Assembly (NCBI GenBank): GCA_019188255.1
Contig: JAETXT010000002.1
Location: forward strand, 5,022,001-5,086,000
DNA: 64,000 nt
DNA from: Verticillium longisporum
Taxonomy: Eukaryota > Ascomycota > Sordariomycetes > Glomerellales > Plectosphaerellaceae
Direction of reading: 5' to 3'
A program made the translations under genes and the position numbers. Every line of letters begins with the position of its first letter. Position 1 is the stretch's first letter. The notes beneath the pieces were generated by a model, which did not search any database, had not been told where the DNA came from, and saw only the letters and a list, made by a program, of their open reading frames with translations. This document shows positions 22,304-33,489 of the stretch, one piece after another.

Positions 22304-25300
22304 TGAACCCGCCGCTGAGCGCGACGCGACCGTGCAGCTTAGCGCCAGGGCTCTCGGAAAGCGCAAGCTCGTCCCTGACTTTGAGGAAAAGGTCGTGTGG
22401 GACGCCGACTCGGATGACGGCCTGGATCTGAACGTGAAAAAGAAGCGAAAATCAGTCGCCAGGCTAAAGAGCAAGGGTACGGGCAATGGCAAGGGCAAGA
22501 AGGTGCCCAAGCAAGAAGAGGCGAAGAAGGAAGAGGGGGAGGAAGCGGCAGCGGAAACAGACCAGCGGGATGACTACGAGGTCGCCGGCGCGCCAGACTA
22601 TCTCCGCGAGCGGAGGCGGGCATTCGACTCGAGACGCGAAGCGCTGCGGGAGGCCGGACTCCTGCTGCCGCCCGACTACGCCGACGTCGATTTCTCAGAC
22701 GACGACGACGACGCCGCGGTGCCCGTGCGGCCGCAGTTTGACGAGAGCTCGGGCGTCAGGCCGTGTCGGCCGTACGAGGACGTCGAGCTCGAGTACTCGG
22801 GCGGCATCCTGCCGGCGCCGCTGGCGCAGTACCTGCGCGACTACCAGGTTGCCGGCGTCAAGTTTCTGCACAGGCTCTTCGTGTACCAAAACGGAGGCGT
22901 GCTGGGCGACGACATGGGCCTCGGCAAGACGGTGCAGGTCGCCGCCTTTCTGACGGCCGCGTTTGGCAAGACGGGTGACGCGCGCGACGGCAAGCGCATG
23001 AGGAAGATGAGGCGGGACGCGCGCCGGTGGTATCCCCGCGAGCTAATCATCTGTCCCGCCTCGTTCATTGAGAACTAGAAAAATGAGCTGAATCGCTGGG
23101 GCTGGTGGTCCATTGACCTGTTCCACGGCTCGACCGCGCAGAAGGAGGACGTGCTTGGTGCGGCGCGGGCCGGCATGCTGGAGATCATGGTGACCACGTA
23201 CCAGACGTACAAGAATCACGTCAGCTCCATCAACACGATACAGTGGGACGCCGTCGTGGCAGATGAGTGTCATGCGCTGAAGAGGGGCTCGGCCGAGATC
23301 ACGAAGGCCATGAACCAGGTATGTGATATGGGCCCTCACACAGACGCTTCGTGTTTTGTTTTTTTCCTCTTCGTTGTATTCACGATTGTCAGATCAACGC
23401 CCTGTGCCGCATAGGTCTCACGGGCACAGCCATACAGAACAACTACACAGAGCTCTGGACGTTGCTCAATTGGACCAACCCAGGACACTTCGGCACGGCA
23501 GGCGAATGGGACCGGACGATCGCAGGCCCTCTCCGGCTGGGGCAGTCCCACGACGCCACATTCTATCAACTGCGAAACGCACGCATAAAAGCGAAGAAGC
23601 TGGTGACCAACCTCCTCCCAGGGTTCTTCCTCCGACGGATGAAGTCTCTCATTGCGCATCAACTCCCCAAAAAGAGTGACAGGGTCGTCTTCTGCCCGCT
23701 GACGGATGACCAGCGGGCCGCCTACAAAAGATTTATAGCACAGCCAGAGGTCGAGCTGCTCCGTACGCTTTCGAATCTCTGTGCGTGCGGGTCTGGCAAG
23801 AAGCGAGGCTGGTGTTGCGATGCGAGGGTGGCGGACGGCAGATCATGGCAATCCGTCATCTTCCCCTCCGTGACGACGTTGCAGAAGCTTGCGAATCACC
23901 TCATGCTGCTCGTGCCCCCCAGCACGGTACCCGAGGATAAGCAGGCACGGCAGACTAGGATACTGCGCGGCTGCTGCCCGGAGAAATGGCAAGAACTGCT
24001 GGGCAATCGGGATGCCATCATGGACCCTGCCACTCCGGAGGTTTGCGGCAAGTGGAAAGTCCTGAAGAAGCTACTCAAGTTCTGGCACGAGAACGGCGAC
24101 AAGGTCCTCGTCTTCTCCCACAGCGTTCGGCTGCTGAGAATCTTGCAGCACCTCTTCAGCAACACGAGCTACAACGTGACCTACTTGGACGGGTCTCTCT
24201 CCTACCTCGAGAGGCAACAAGCAGTCGACGACTTCAACTCTGACCCCGGCCAGTTCGTCTTCCTCATCTCGGCCAAGGCCGGCGGTGTTGGCCTCAACAT
24301 CACGGCAGCCAACAAGGTTGTCATTGTCGACCCTCACTGGAACCCGTCCTATGACTTGCAGGCCCAGGACCGCGCCTACCGCATTGGTCAGCGGCGAGAT
24401 GTCGAGGTCTTTCGCCTCGTGTCCTCGGGCACGATCGAAGAGATTGTGTACGCGCGGCAGATTTACAAGCAACAGCAGGCCAACATTGGCTACACGGCTT
24501 CCTCCGAGCGCCGCTATTTTCAAGGTGTGCAGGAGGACGAGAACCGCAAAGGCGAGATATTCGGCCTCGCGAACCTCTTCACTTTTCGGGAAGACCGACT
24601 GGTCATCCGCGACATTGTCAATAAGACCAACATTGCTGAAGCAAGGGCCGGCAACGGTATTGCCGTGTCAGGCATGGACATGGAGCAGGCTGCGAACGAT
24701 GAAGAGACTACGTGGATGAAGCGAGAGGGTTCAGAGGGTGGCAGTGCCGAGGATGGGGGCATGTCGCAGCTCGCGAGTCTACTGACGGCACGAGACGCGG
24801 ACGGGGCGCCGGGGCAGCCGCAGCAACGATCGGCCAAGAGCGATGCCATCCAGGCTATCCTTTCCTCTGCCGGCGTTGAGTACACGCACGAGAATTCCGA
24901 GGTCATCGGCACGTCCAAAATTGAGGAGCAGCTGTCTCGCGCCGCCGAGATGGCGTCCCAGGCGGACAACCCTGACGGCAACAGCGCCCTCTTCGGCGAC
25001 CAGCTGCTCGAGAGCGTGATGGACGCCAGGGCCGACGGCAGGCTGAGGCGCTACCGGTACAACCCGCCCGAGGACGTGATGCGACGGCAGTTTTGCAGCA
25101 TGGCGCGTGAGTTCGGCTTCGCCAATGCGACGCAGTTTGCGCTCGTCGTGGAGAACTGGACGCAGGAGCAGCGGCGCAACTGCCTCGATGCATTCTATCG
25201 CGTCAGGGAAGGCAAGCTTATGGCCGATGATTCATCCTCGCAGGAGAGGTCGAATCCCGAACGCACGTCCAGGCCGGGTGAGGCGGTCAAGGTGGAAACC

Positions 25301-25507
25301 ACAGATCAGGGAGGGAGCCCGAGGCTTGCTGAGGCGCAGCGGGAGCTCGTCGAGGCGGAGGCCGCCCGAGAAAGTTCTGAGGTCAAGGCAGAGGGCAGCT
25401 GTAAGGTTGAAGCGGCCGAGACGATGATGAAGACAGAGTCGACTTCGGCGACAAGGGCATCAGTGTTCATTTACGATACGGATGATGATGAGACGGACGA
25501 GCTCTAA
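22257..25507 (+). CDS. SNF2-family ATPase, ERCC6L2-like, with an in-frame TAG
   Basis: A DNA translocase-type repair/remodelling ATPase, about 1058 codons. Exon 1 is 22257-23318 and exon 2 is 23393-25507; the 74-nt intron has GTATGT and TTGTCAG ends in phase 0. Motifs: Walker A DDMGLGKT, motif II DECH in place of the usual DEAH/DEGH, LTGTAIQNN, and the C-terminal lobe with VFSHSVRLL, YLDGS, SAKAGGVGLN and QAQDRAYRIGQ. The stretch GEIFGLANLFTF after the core and the segment near 25070-25215 (RRQFCSMAREFGFANATQFALVVENW) point to ERCC6L2 rather than CSB itself. The N-terminus is acidic and Lys-rich, as in nuclear proteins. Codon 274 (23076-23078) is TAG in ASFIEN-stop-KNELNRWGWW, where Trp (TGG) is expected. 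No intron can remove it without losing a conserved strand, so it is a point mutation or a sequence error. Confidence 0.88.
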
Positions 25508-27468
25508 TGGCGCTTGGTGTTCGATGCTTGGCGCATGGCGGTGATAGAGACTCAGTTGAAAAGGAACCTAAAATTAGCAGCCCGTTTCACAGTGGTATAG
25601 GTTTCTAATGTTTGCTGCCGGCACTGCATGGCGCAACTGTCCCTGCCCAATATCCTCTCTCTGTCTCTCAATCTGCTGTGAGCTCCGCGAACTTACGCTG
25701 CAGGGCATCATCGAATACTCCGATTTCAGTGCTGGCCTTCGTCTTCCTGACTAGAGGTGTTACTTTGTGGAATGAACAATGTCTTTTTCAAAAATTCCAC
25801 GTGATACCTGACATTCGTGAACCGTGGTGGGAAGGGCTGAGTTGGTGCTGGATTAGCTTTGACATAGTGGTGATACCTGTAACTGCCTTGGGCCCTGAAG
25901 ACTCCAGGCACTGGCAAGTCAGGCATGGGCGCAGTAGTGACGAAAGCCCAGCCAACGGCGATCCAGGGAGACGCAGCATCTCGATTCCGACGCTCACACG
26001 CTCACAGCGAATGCTGGCGGCTCGGCACGAACTCTACGGAGAACCTTCACCGCTCACCGAGGCTGGCCACGCGGACATTGAGGTGGGGCCGGCGTCAGCC
26101 ACTGGAGGTACGGCAGGCGCGTGACGTCAGCGCCGCGAACCTGATTTGCGCCCCTTGCAGCCACGACGACGACCTCTTGGACGACGACATGGGGGCACGG
26201 AGCTGTTGCAGCCCTTGGTGGTTCGATCCAGCAACAGGAGCACTCGTGATGCGCTGGCGACGCGATCCCAGACACTGCTATCCCTGTCAGAACCATGAAG
26301 ATCCGGAGTTCCAGAGCCGTCGAGCCACAGGTGCGCGACGCTGTGACGCTCCCCTCTCCTGGCATCGCGAACAAGGGTCCCGTCCGTCTTTTTCCTGGTA
26401 GGCTCCATTTATTACAGGGCTGGGCGTCGTCAGTCTCATGAGTTGGTCGAGACCATACCCCCCATTGCTGGCCCTGGCCCTGGACGTCCATCATCTCGAG
26501 GCGGGGGCGCTTAGGTGAAGTTTCAGATTTGGGCAATCTTCCCATTCAACGTCCTGTCCTGTTGCGCCACGATGGCTGGTCCCCTGGCCGAATGAGGTCA
26601 TGTTGAGTGCTCTGCAGGCTGTTGGCGGCCACTCACAACGCGTTGTCGCTGCTTGGTAGGGTGGTATCCGGTGGCTTGAGTGTGGCAGAAAGCAGAGACA
26701 AGAAAAAGGTTCGCCAGCAAGCTTGGTTTGCCGTTACCCGGCGTTCGCATCTGGACCACCACCTCCAGTCCACCCTCGATGCCGCGTCCCTTGTCAACAA
26801 GGCCTGTCAGTGACGTGGATCCCCGCGGTGTGCAGTGCAGGTTGCGATCATGGGCGGCGACAGCCCTCTGTCTACACTGCTTTTTCTCTCCAACCTGCCT
26901 AGCGGGCTGCCGGCAGTCGACGTAAGGTGGGTGGTCAGGAGGTCAGGAGGACTGCTCCGATGCGTCGAGTTGGGCCAAGATAGCCGGCAGACGGCCCCAA
27001 GTGCATCGTACCCTGCGTCTGGCCCTGATCCAGGGTCCAGCCCATGTACCCACTACACTGCCGAGATGCTCTGATGTGTGGCCATGTTACCTCACGTCGA
27101 ACGAACCCTTACGCGTGCCGTGGCTGACGCTGTGCCGGCCGACCCCATGGATGATGACGCTGGCCTGGGCATTCGCAGTGCATCAAACCTGTCTTTGTGG
27201 GCAGAGGGAGTAAGTCATGGGAGTGCATCTGACTCTGGCTTGGTTTGCCCTGAGTTTGGGTGCCCAGGCCTGCTTTGCTTGACAATGTTGATAAATATGC
27301 CCTCTGCCTCCCACCTAATGTCACAAGTTTGTTTCCTCTTCAACCAGCCAACAACAGCCAGCCAACAGTACCCTTTTGCCGTCAAGCAACTATTCTCACA
27401 ACCCCCTCCTCCCCTACCTACCATACCCACAACCACACCCACACACAGCCCGTTCCAACACATACACA
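25508..27468. other. 2-kb intergenic region, no gene seen
   Basis: Open frames on both strands (for example 25612-26124 and 26054-26545) have no recognisable domains and no consistent splice sites. The final 120 nt before the MARVEL gene are CA/CT-rich, like a fungal 5' leader. Confidence 0.55.
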
Positions 27469-28050
27469 ATGGCTCTCGACCGCATTCTCAGCATGGTCCT
27501 CCGCGCCGCGGAGCTGGCCTTTGCTGCCATCGTCACTGGTCTCGTTGGTCACTACCTCGACCACTCCCAGGCGTCGTCGTGGACCAACGCCCGCCACATC
27601 TACACGATTGTCGTGTCCGCCATTTCCATCCTCCTAGCCCTGCTGTGGATCCTCCCCTTCTCCAGCGCCTTTGTGCACTGGCCCGTGGACCTCTTCATGT
27701 CCATCCTCTGGTTTGTCGCCTTTGGTCTGCTCGTCGACGTAAGTACCCGCTTCCCCCTTGCCCTGCTGGCGAAGCACCCACACACACACACACAAAACAC
27801 ATGCTGACATGCCGCGACACAGCTCATGGGCAACGGCTGCGGTGGCGTCTTCAACTGGAGCAACATCACCGTCCGCGGCGACGACGCCTGCGGCCGCTTC
27901 AAGGCCATTGTCGCCTTTGCCCTCCATACGGCCATCTGCAGGCTCGTGTACACCAACATCGGCTACTTCTGGACCCGTCGCCGCACCGCGTCCGTCGACC
28001 GCCACCACCACACCACCCAGCGCCGCACCTGGTACCGCTCGCGCGTCTAA
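27469..28050 (+). CDS. MARVEL-like four-helix membrane protein
   Basis: A 165-residue membrane protein. Exon 1 is 27469-27738 and exon 2 is 27823-28050. The 84-nt intron has GTAAGT, a GCTGAC branch site and a CACAG acceptor in phase 0. Four hydrophobic segments can be seen, at about residues 13-28, 47-62, 70-90 and 108-128, with short loops. A basic, His/Arg-rich tail (RRRTASVDRHHHTTQRR) follows and should face the cytosol. The start ATG follows a CA-rich leader ending ACACAATGGC. Fungal MARVEL proteins of this size are found in plasma-membrane domains or secretory vesicles, but their roles are poorly known. The (CA)n run inside the intron (27778-27795) is a microsatellite. Confidence 0.85.
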
Positions 28051-29019
28051 GCGGTGTGCGCCCACGAGCAGAGGGCCCGCTGGCCTGGTGATTCGAGTGC
28101 CGTCTTTTTCGACGCTGTACTCGCTTCATCGGGATTAAATCAAATCAATGACCACAGACTATCACTCACGAGGGGGGGAGGATAGGTTGCTGGCGAAAAG
28201 GGCAAACCATGGCTCTACCATGCACACATGGATCTTTTTTCCCCTTCCTTAATGACTCTGGCACGAAAGAACTTGGAATATGAGATAGCGTTGCGGCTTG
28301 GGGATACCCATTAATGACCTGGCCGGTGTACCATATCAAGAATTAATACCCTTTATACCTTGCCGACTGACCCTTGATGGAATGTGTTGAAGGCCCTGAG
28401 TGCCATCGTGATCAAATGTCGCGCCGTTGCAGAATGCAGTACAAGGAATTGATATTGCAACGCGCGGCGCCGATTTGCCAACCGGAACAGACAGACAGAC
28501 AGAACAGATACCAGCCACACCTGCCCACAGAGCCACATCTGTCCGGAGACCCACTACCGGAGCTCGCCGGGCGGAGATGGCCATCTGCCGGCGCAAGGTC
28601 ACTCATGCACGGGAAACTGGTGGATTCGCATTCGAGCAGCCGCCACGATCGGGAACAGTCATCACACGAGCCACAGCAAAAGACACAAAGATTGAGGCGC
28701 AAGCGCTCTCCACGACAACCCGATCAGGCCATGTATGCATGCAATTGCACGCGCCTGGGTCAGTCACAGACGAACCCAAGCGGGCGTCCCGCCCGCTTCA
28801 CCGACCGACCGACCGAGCGGCCGAGGTGCAGGCAGTACTTTGATGGCGCCCCAGAGAGGTTGTACCCCCCGCCCCCTTCAATTCCCCCAATTCCCCTCGC
28901 CGCATGCGATCCGCTCCCAGGCCCGGTCTGGACCGCATCGGCCTCTGTCAGCTGGCTGGGCTGGGAGGGGAGGGGTGGAAATGTCTCCGTCAGGCCCTGT
29001 CGAGCTGACACGGGCCCAG
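28051..29019. other. Intergenic, no gene seen
   Basis: This is the 3' flank of the MARVEL gene. The long plus-strand frame 28374-29300 has a low-complexity translation without domains and is treated as chance. Confidence 0.5.
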
Positions 29020-29315
29020 CTAGCTCATGGCGGCAAAGCGCAGACGCAGGCGCAGAGGCAGCAGGGCCGAAAGACGTGCTCGGATTGGTACGAGGGCCAT
29101 CTGGGAGGCCAGAGGTGAAGCCATCGTGGTCGATGCTACGTAATCGGCGCCCAGCCCGGAATCGAACATGGCCATGCTGTCGTACTCGGAGTGGGACTGC
29201 CCCTTGTCGACCACAGACAAGAACGGACAAATTGAGGGGTGGAAAAATTGCAGGAAGAATGGGTGTCGGTGAGAGGAACGCACCTTCGGGTCGTACATGA
29301 AGGAAACTGGAAAGG
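29020..29315 (-). CDS. Unassigned coding-looking fragment (two short exons)
   Basis: I do not recognise a family. On the minus strand a TTTCCAG acceptor (about 29317) opens a short exon reading SFMYDPK, followed by a GTGCGT donor. An acceptor at GTCGACAAG then leads to GQSHSEYDSMAMFDSGLGADYV and on to a TAG at about 29020. The central part has G or C at most third positions and ordinary amino-acid content, unlike the noise around it; the last 20 residues are Leu/Arg-rich and less convincing. No upstream exon could be joined with confidence. It may be the C-terminus of a small gene, a decayed gene, or chance. Confidence 0.3.
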
Positions 29316-29410
29316 CAACAGACAGACGAAAAAAAGAGCAGGTGCTTCGTGCAGATGGACCGAGTGATTTCGTTTCGTTGATTTCGTGTGTGCCAAGTTT
29401 TTGCTTGCTC

Positions 29411-29447
29411 GCACTTGCACTTGCACTTGCACTTGCACTTGCACTTG
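29411..29447 (+). repeat. (GCACTT)6 hexanucleotide repeat
   Basis: Six perfect tandem copies of a hexamer, with no gene assigned across it. Confidence 0.9.
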
Positions 29448-29690
29448 GGACGGCATGTTACTCGATGATCGAACTAGTCTTGGTTTCTTTCTTAGACTTA
29501 CTCCTCTCGATTTCGGCCGTAGTCAGCGATGCGGGGAAAGCAAGCCTAAGTGGACAGCACGACATCCTGTGATATGACAGCCGCCCGAGAACAGGGAAAT
29601 TTCTCGCCATTCGCCGGTCTCAGGCGAGAGATGGGAGATGGGAGATGGGACGAAACGTGACGACGCAAGACATGCACTTGATCAACGGTC

Positions 29691-29945
29691 GAGGCCGTCC
29701 GCGATATGCATCATGTATCGCGACATGGTGTAGCCCGTCTCCCAGAAGAGAGCTCTCGATGGCGGCACGAGGGTGGAAATGATCAGGGCATCGAACTGTT
29801 GCGACAGGGCACTGCGAACTTCGGCACGCGAATTCAGGCTGTCGTCGATTCCAAGGCAGCTAGCGCTCGACGCGGTGCACATCACGGCGTGGGCGGCATC
29901 GGGGCCGGTGAAGGGCGCCAGGTACGCAGTGACTCTGGATACGTG
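29691..29945 (-). CDS. Unassigned coding-looking exon, C-terminal fragment
   Basis: On the minus strand an open frame of about 80 codons reads YLAPFTGPDAAHAVM, then SRAEVRSALSQQFDALI and ALFWETGYTMSRYMMHIADG, ending in TGA at about 29693-29691. Its codon third positions are mostly G/C and its composition is that of a folded protein. A GTATCCAG sequence just upstream could be a splice acceptor. I could not find a convincing upstream exon: candidates at 30.0-30.3 kb include a Met/Ile-rich hydrophobic stretch (AIMAIIAIMPIVPIM) that could be a membrane segment. Function unknown; it may be a pseudogene remnant. Confidence 0.35.
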
Positions 29946-30430
29946 CCTCGTGCTGCGTGTTGCGCCTCGTGCTGCGTGTTGCGTCTTTGGGGGCTGGAAC
30001 ACGAGAGAAGGCGGCCAAAGAGGGAGAGGCTGGTGAGGGGTCGGGGACGGGAAACCGAGATCGAGATTGGGGGGGCTTATTTCGCATGCTTCGGAAGAAA
30101 AAGAGATGGCTCGCAACGTGCTGCATGTCGAGCCAGAGGATTGGCGGGGCTAATGGGAGATCAGGAGGCCCCGAGGCCCCCCTCCCTCAGGCGACGACAG
30201 ATTCGTGGAGAAAGGAAGGAGGAAGATGGACCATGATGGGCACGATGGGCATGATGGCAATGATAGCCATGATGGCACCGATGGCGTTGAGGGGATGACC
30301 TGTGGTGTGATGAGGATGGGCAGGTTCGGCGGGGTTCGGCGTCAGCTTGTGTCGGGCAGTCACGCGAACGGGGTGGGAAATTGATGTGGTTGCTATGGAT
30401 TTCCCATGTTTGCGAAGCATGGGAGAGCTT

Positions 30431-30512
30431 GCTTGGCTCTTGCCTGGCTCTTGCCTGGCTCTTGCTTGCCTGGCTCTTGCCTGGCTCTTGCTTGCCTGGC
30501 TCGTACTTGCCC
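30431..30512 (+). repeat. GCCTGGCTCTT minisatellite
   Basis: Tandem, slightly variable copies of GCCTGGCTCTT with occasional GCTT insertions. There are about seven units and no coding content. Confidence 0.85.
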
Positions 30513-31598
30513 GCCCTCGCCCCTCTTTCCTGCTCCCCAGATCGATCTCGATGTCGTAATGGGTGCGTGGCAGTCCATGACGGCATGCTGTGGGATAGGT
30601 GACGCCACAGCAGCTGGGTCGCACCAGCCACATGCTAGCACACCAGCTTTCGTTCTGTCTGGCGAAGGCAAGTGGCATGCGGTCGAGTAGCGGGGTCAGT
30701 GGAGCCCGCGGATCTCCCACCGGCGGCTCTTGCGTCATTGAGGCCGACCCCACCCTTGACCTCACCTCATCTCTCTCGCGCCTTGTGCAGCTCGACCTCT
30801 GCCTCCAGCCTGGCGCCTACCTTTGAGCCTGGCCTCTCGTACCAAGACGTCTTGGCTTTCCGTCTACGACACGTACCGAAATGACACAGAAGATGGATCC
30901 CTGAGCCTCGTGTGCGGGGAACAGAATAGGTCCGTCGACGCGCGGCTGGCGTGTATAGGCCCCCCCTCTTTGATTCTGGCTCTGGCCCTGCCGTCTCCGA
31001 TTCTGCCCTCATCTCCAAGAAAGGAAGGCCTCTCCACTCAGGCCCGTGTCCCAAACAAGCTCATCTGTGGCTCCAGACCAAACTCGCTCGTCGTCGCACC
31101 AGGAGGGTCACCAGCCACATCGCCACTCATCTCATCGCTCCGCTTATGATCTGCCCTCTCTTCAAGCTTTGAACGCTGCTTGTCAAGCTCCCGAAACGGT
31201 TCCCACATATGACGACGTTCAAGCGCCCCCTTGCGCAATGAGGAACCCTCACAAGCCATCATGCTGCCCCTCCCCAGAGAACCGTAAACGGGAATCGGGC
31301 GTGATGGTCTCCTCCTCTTCCGAGCAGCCCAGCCCAGAACTGACCACAACGCCAAGAGCCTGACAGATTCGACAGGGGTCTAATCTGCTTCGGACCAGAA
31401 GCACCGGTGTCGACAGGGTACCAAAGCTTGTAACCTACCTAGGTACCGTACGCTCGTGAGCTCTGCAGCCAGCCTGGACAAGCATGACAGGAGCCCCCCC
31501 TCCTTGCCCGACCAAGACCGATGACGCCAGAGGGGGAGTGGGAGCGCCGCATCATGGTGGACCAGGCGAGCGGCATGTGGTGACATGAGACGAGAGTA

Positions 31599-31623
31599 GA
31601 CCAGACCAGACCAGACCAGACCA
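31599..31623 (+). repeat. (GACCA)5 pentanucleotide repeat
   Basis: Five tandem copies of a pentamer in intergenic DNA. Confidence 0.85.
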
Positions 31624-31902
31624 AAGCTGAACAGCGGACGAGGGACAAACCGGCTGGATCTGTGTGTATCGACCGAGCAGGACAGGCTTGCCAGGCAATG
31701 GGTCCAGCGACCCCCATGCATGTGCCTTTGGGCCCAAATCAAGGCACGCCGTGACTTTGCTGTCGCGACCCGTCAGCAAGGCCAGCGACCCCGTCCATCA
31801 CGATTGCCCCCTTAGGTACTCATCACATCTCTACCTCTGTCACACAAACACACTCTCTCTCCAAGCACGCTTCAGCCACCCCACCTCCCGAGCCTTCGTA
31901 AC

Positions 31903-31909
31903 TATATAA
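31903..31909 (+). promoter_or_regulatory. TATA box of the repetitive-protein gene
   Basis: TATATAA lies 167 nt before the ATG at 32076. It is followed by a pyrimidine- and CA-rich leader and by CCCCT elements (for example about 31918-31923), the core of yeast-type stress response elements. The role is inferred from position and composition. Confidence 0.5.
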
Positions 31910-32075
31910 CATCCAGTACCCCTCTCTCCTCGTCATCGATTATTCCCTCTTCTCCTCATCATAAGATACCAAAACCAATCAAGCCTACCAAAGCAACTTC
32001 TCTTTTCTCAACTCTCAAGATACCCCAATACCCCGTACCCACAACCATCCTCAACTAGAACCAAAACCATCCATC

Positions 32076-33489
32076 ATGTCTGGCCTCATCAACAAGATCA
32101 AGGACGCTGTCCACTCCGACAAGCACGACAAGCACGACAAGCACGACTCCACTCACACCGGTTCCGATGCGTACACCACTGGTACCCACGGCACCACCGG
32201 CAACCCCGGCATCCATCACAACACCGATGCCACCGGCACCCACGGCACCTCGACCTACGGCAACACCTCCACCAACGCCGGCCCTCATGACAGCAACCTC
32301 GCCAACAAGGCCGACCCCCGCGTCGATTCTGACCGCGACCACCGTGGTACCGCTGGCGGTGTGACCGGCTCCACCGGCACCTACGGTAGCTCCACCACCC
32401 ACGGTACCACTGGTACCCACGGCAGCACTGGTATCGGCTCGTCTGGCTACGGCAACACCTCCACCAACGCCGGCCCTCACGACAGCAACATTGCCAACAA
32501 GCTCGACCCCCGTGTCGACTCTGACCGTGACAACCGCGCTGCCCACGACACCTACGGTAGCTCCACCACCCACGGTACCACTGGTACCCACGGCAGCACT
32601 GGTCTCGGCTCGTCTGGCTACGGTAACACTTCGACCAACGCTGGACCCCACGACAGCAACCTCGCCAACAAGGCTGACCCTCGCGTCGACTCTGACCGTG
32701 ACCACCGCGGTACTACCGGTGCCTACGGTAGCAGCACCACCGGCACCTACGGCAGCTCCACCACTGGCGCTAGCACTGGTACCTACGGCAGCTCTACCAC
32801 CGGCTCCGGCGGCATCGGCTCTGGTGCCACCGGTGTAGGCGCCGGCGCCACCGGCCTTGGCTCCTCCGGCTACGGCAACACCTCGACCAACGCTGGTCCC
32901 CACGACAGCAACCTCGCCAACAAGGCCGACCCCCGCATTGACTCTGACCGCGACCACCGCGGTACTACCGGTACCTACGGCAGCAGCACCACCGGCACCG
33001 GCTACGGCAGCAGCACCACCGGCACTGGCTACGACAACACCCACCTCTGGCCTCGGCAGCTCTGTCAACCCCGGCCCCGCTCCCAACACGTCTGGCCCCC
33101 ACAGCAAGGACTTCCTGAACAAGGCCGACCCCCGTGTCGACTCTGACCGCGACGGTTCCAAGACGGTCGGCCAGGACAAGACCTACGCCTCGTAAGATTG
33201 TCCCTCACTTTGACGCGCCCACCCAGGCCGCGGTCACCACACCGGCTGCTGCGCTGCCTTTTCTTGCTCTGGACTTCGAAAACTGACCTGGTATTCTTTC
33301 TTTTTCCGTCTGTAAAGAGACAACAAGACGTCCTACGCGCAGCGGGACCCCACCGATGCTGCCCAGGTTCCTCCCTCGGTTCTGCAGCAGACCATTGGTG
33401 CTCCTCAGATTGCCCACGACGACCACGGCCACGACCGGGCCCGCAGGAACAGCAAGGCTACGGCACAGGAGGTCCACCGCGGACTGTAA
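32076..33489 (+). CDS. Repetitive Gly/Thr/Ser-rich LEA-like protein, one frameshift
   Basis: About 428 residues after bridging one break. Exon 1 is 32076-33191 and exon 2 is 33318-33489, with a 126-nt intron (GTAAGA donor, TAAAG acceptor). After a short amphipathic start (MSGLINKIKDAVHSDKHDKHDKHD) the protein consists of repeats of roughly 50-75 residues. Each carries STNAGPHDSNLANKADPR followed by VDSDRD; four full copies begin near 32270, 32458, 32630 and 32884 and a variant lies near 33085. Between them are TYGSSTTGT-like stretches. It is hydrophilic and presumably disordered, like fungal stress or conidial proteins; no enzyme domain is present. At 33040-33042 one extra C in CCC shifts the frame: AACACC-ACCTCT would continue into TSGLGSSVNPGPAPNTSG and the last repeat. 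The gene has a TATA box and CT-rich leader, suggesting strong or inducible expression. I do not recognise a named family. Confidence 0.82.

Larger units (their letters stand above)
30513..32075. other. Intergenic region and promoter of the repetitive-protein gene
   Basis: No gene is seen. It contains a (GACCA)5 repeat at about 31599-31623 and a CTACCTAGGTACC motif at about 31436. From about 31830 to 32075 it becomes strongly CT/CA-rich, with a TATA box and CCCCT elements, as in promoters of highly induced fungal genes. Confidence 0.6.

Noticed and set aside
23037..23078. Possible intron removing the TAG in the SNF2 gene
   Set aside because: The only nearby donor candidate would delete the conserved ELIICPASFIEN strand of the ATPase core, so splicing does not explain the stop.
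26210..26245. tRNA-like T arm (GGTGGTTCGATCCAGC)
   Set aside because: The stem does not pair properly and no acceptor, D or anticodon arms can be folded upstream.
27078..28091. Plus-strand frame of 337 codons across the MARVEL gene
   Set aside because: It overlaps both MARVEL exons and the intron in a different frame and becomes Pro/His/Arg-rich, typical of an out-of-frame reading.
28374..29300. Plus-strand frame of 308 codons
   Set aside because: Its content is Arg/Pro/Ser-rich without domains, it starts in the 3' flank of the MARVEL gene and has no splice partners.
30431..30512. Repeat array considered as a CRISPR
   Set aside because: The units are contiguous with no unique spacers, and the genome is eukaryotic; it is a minisatellite.
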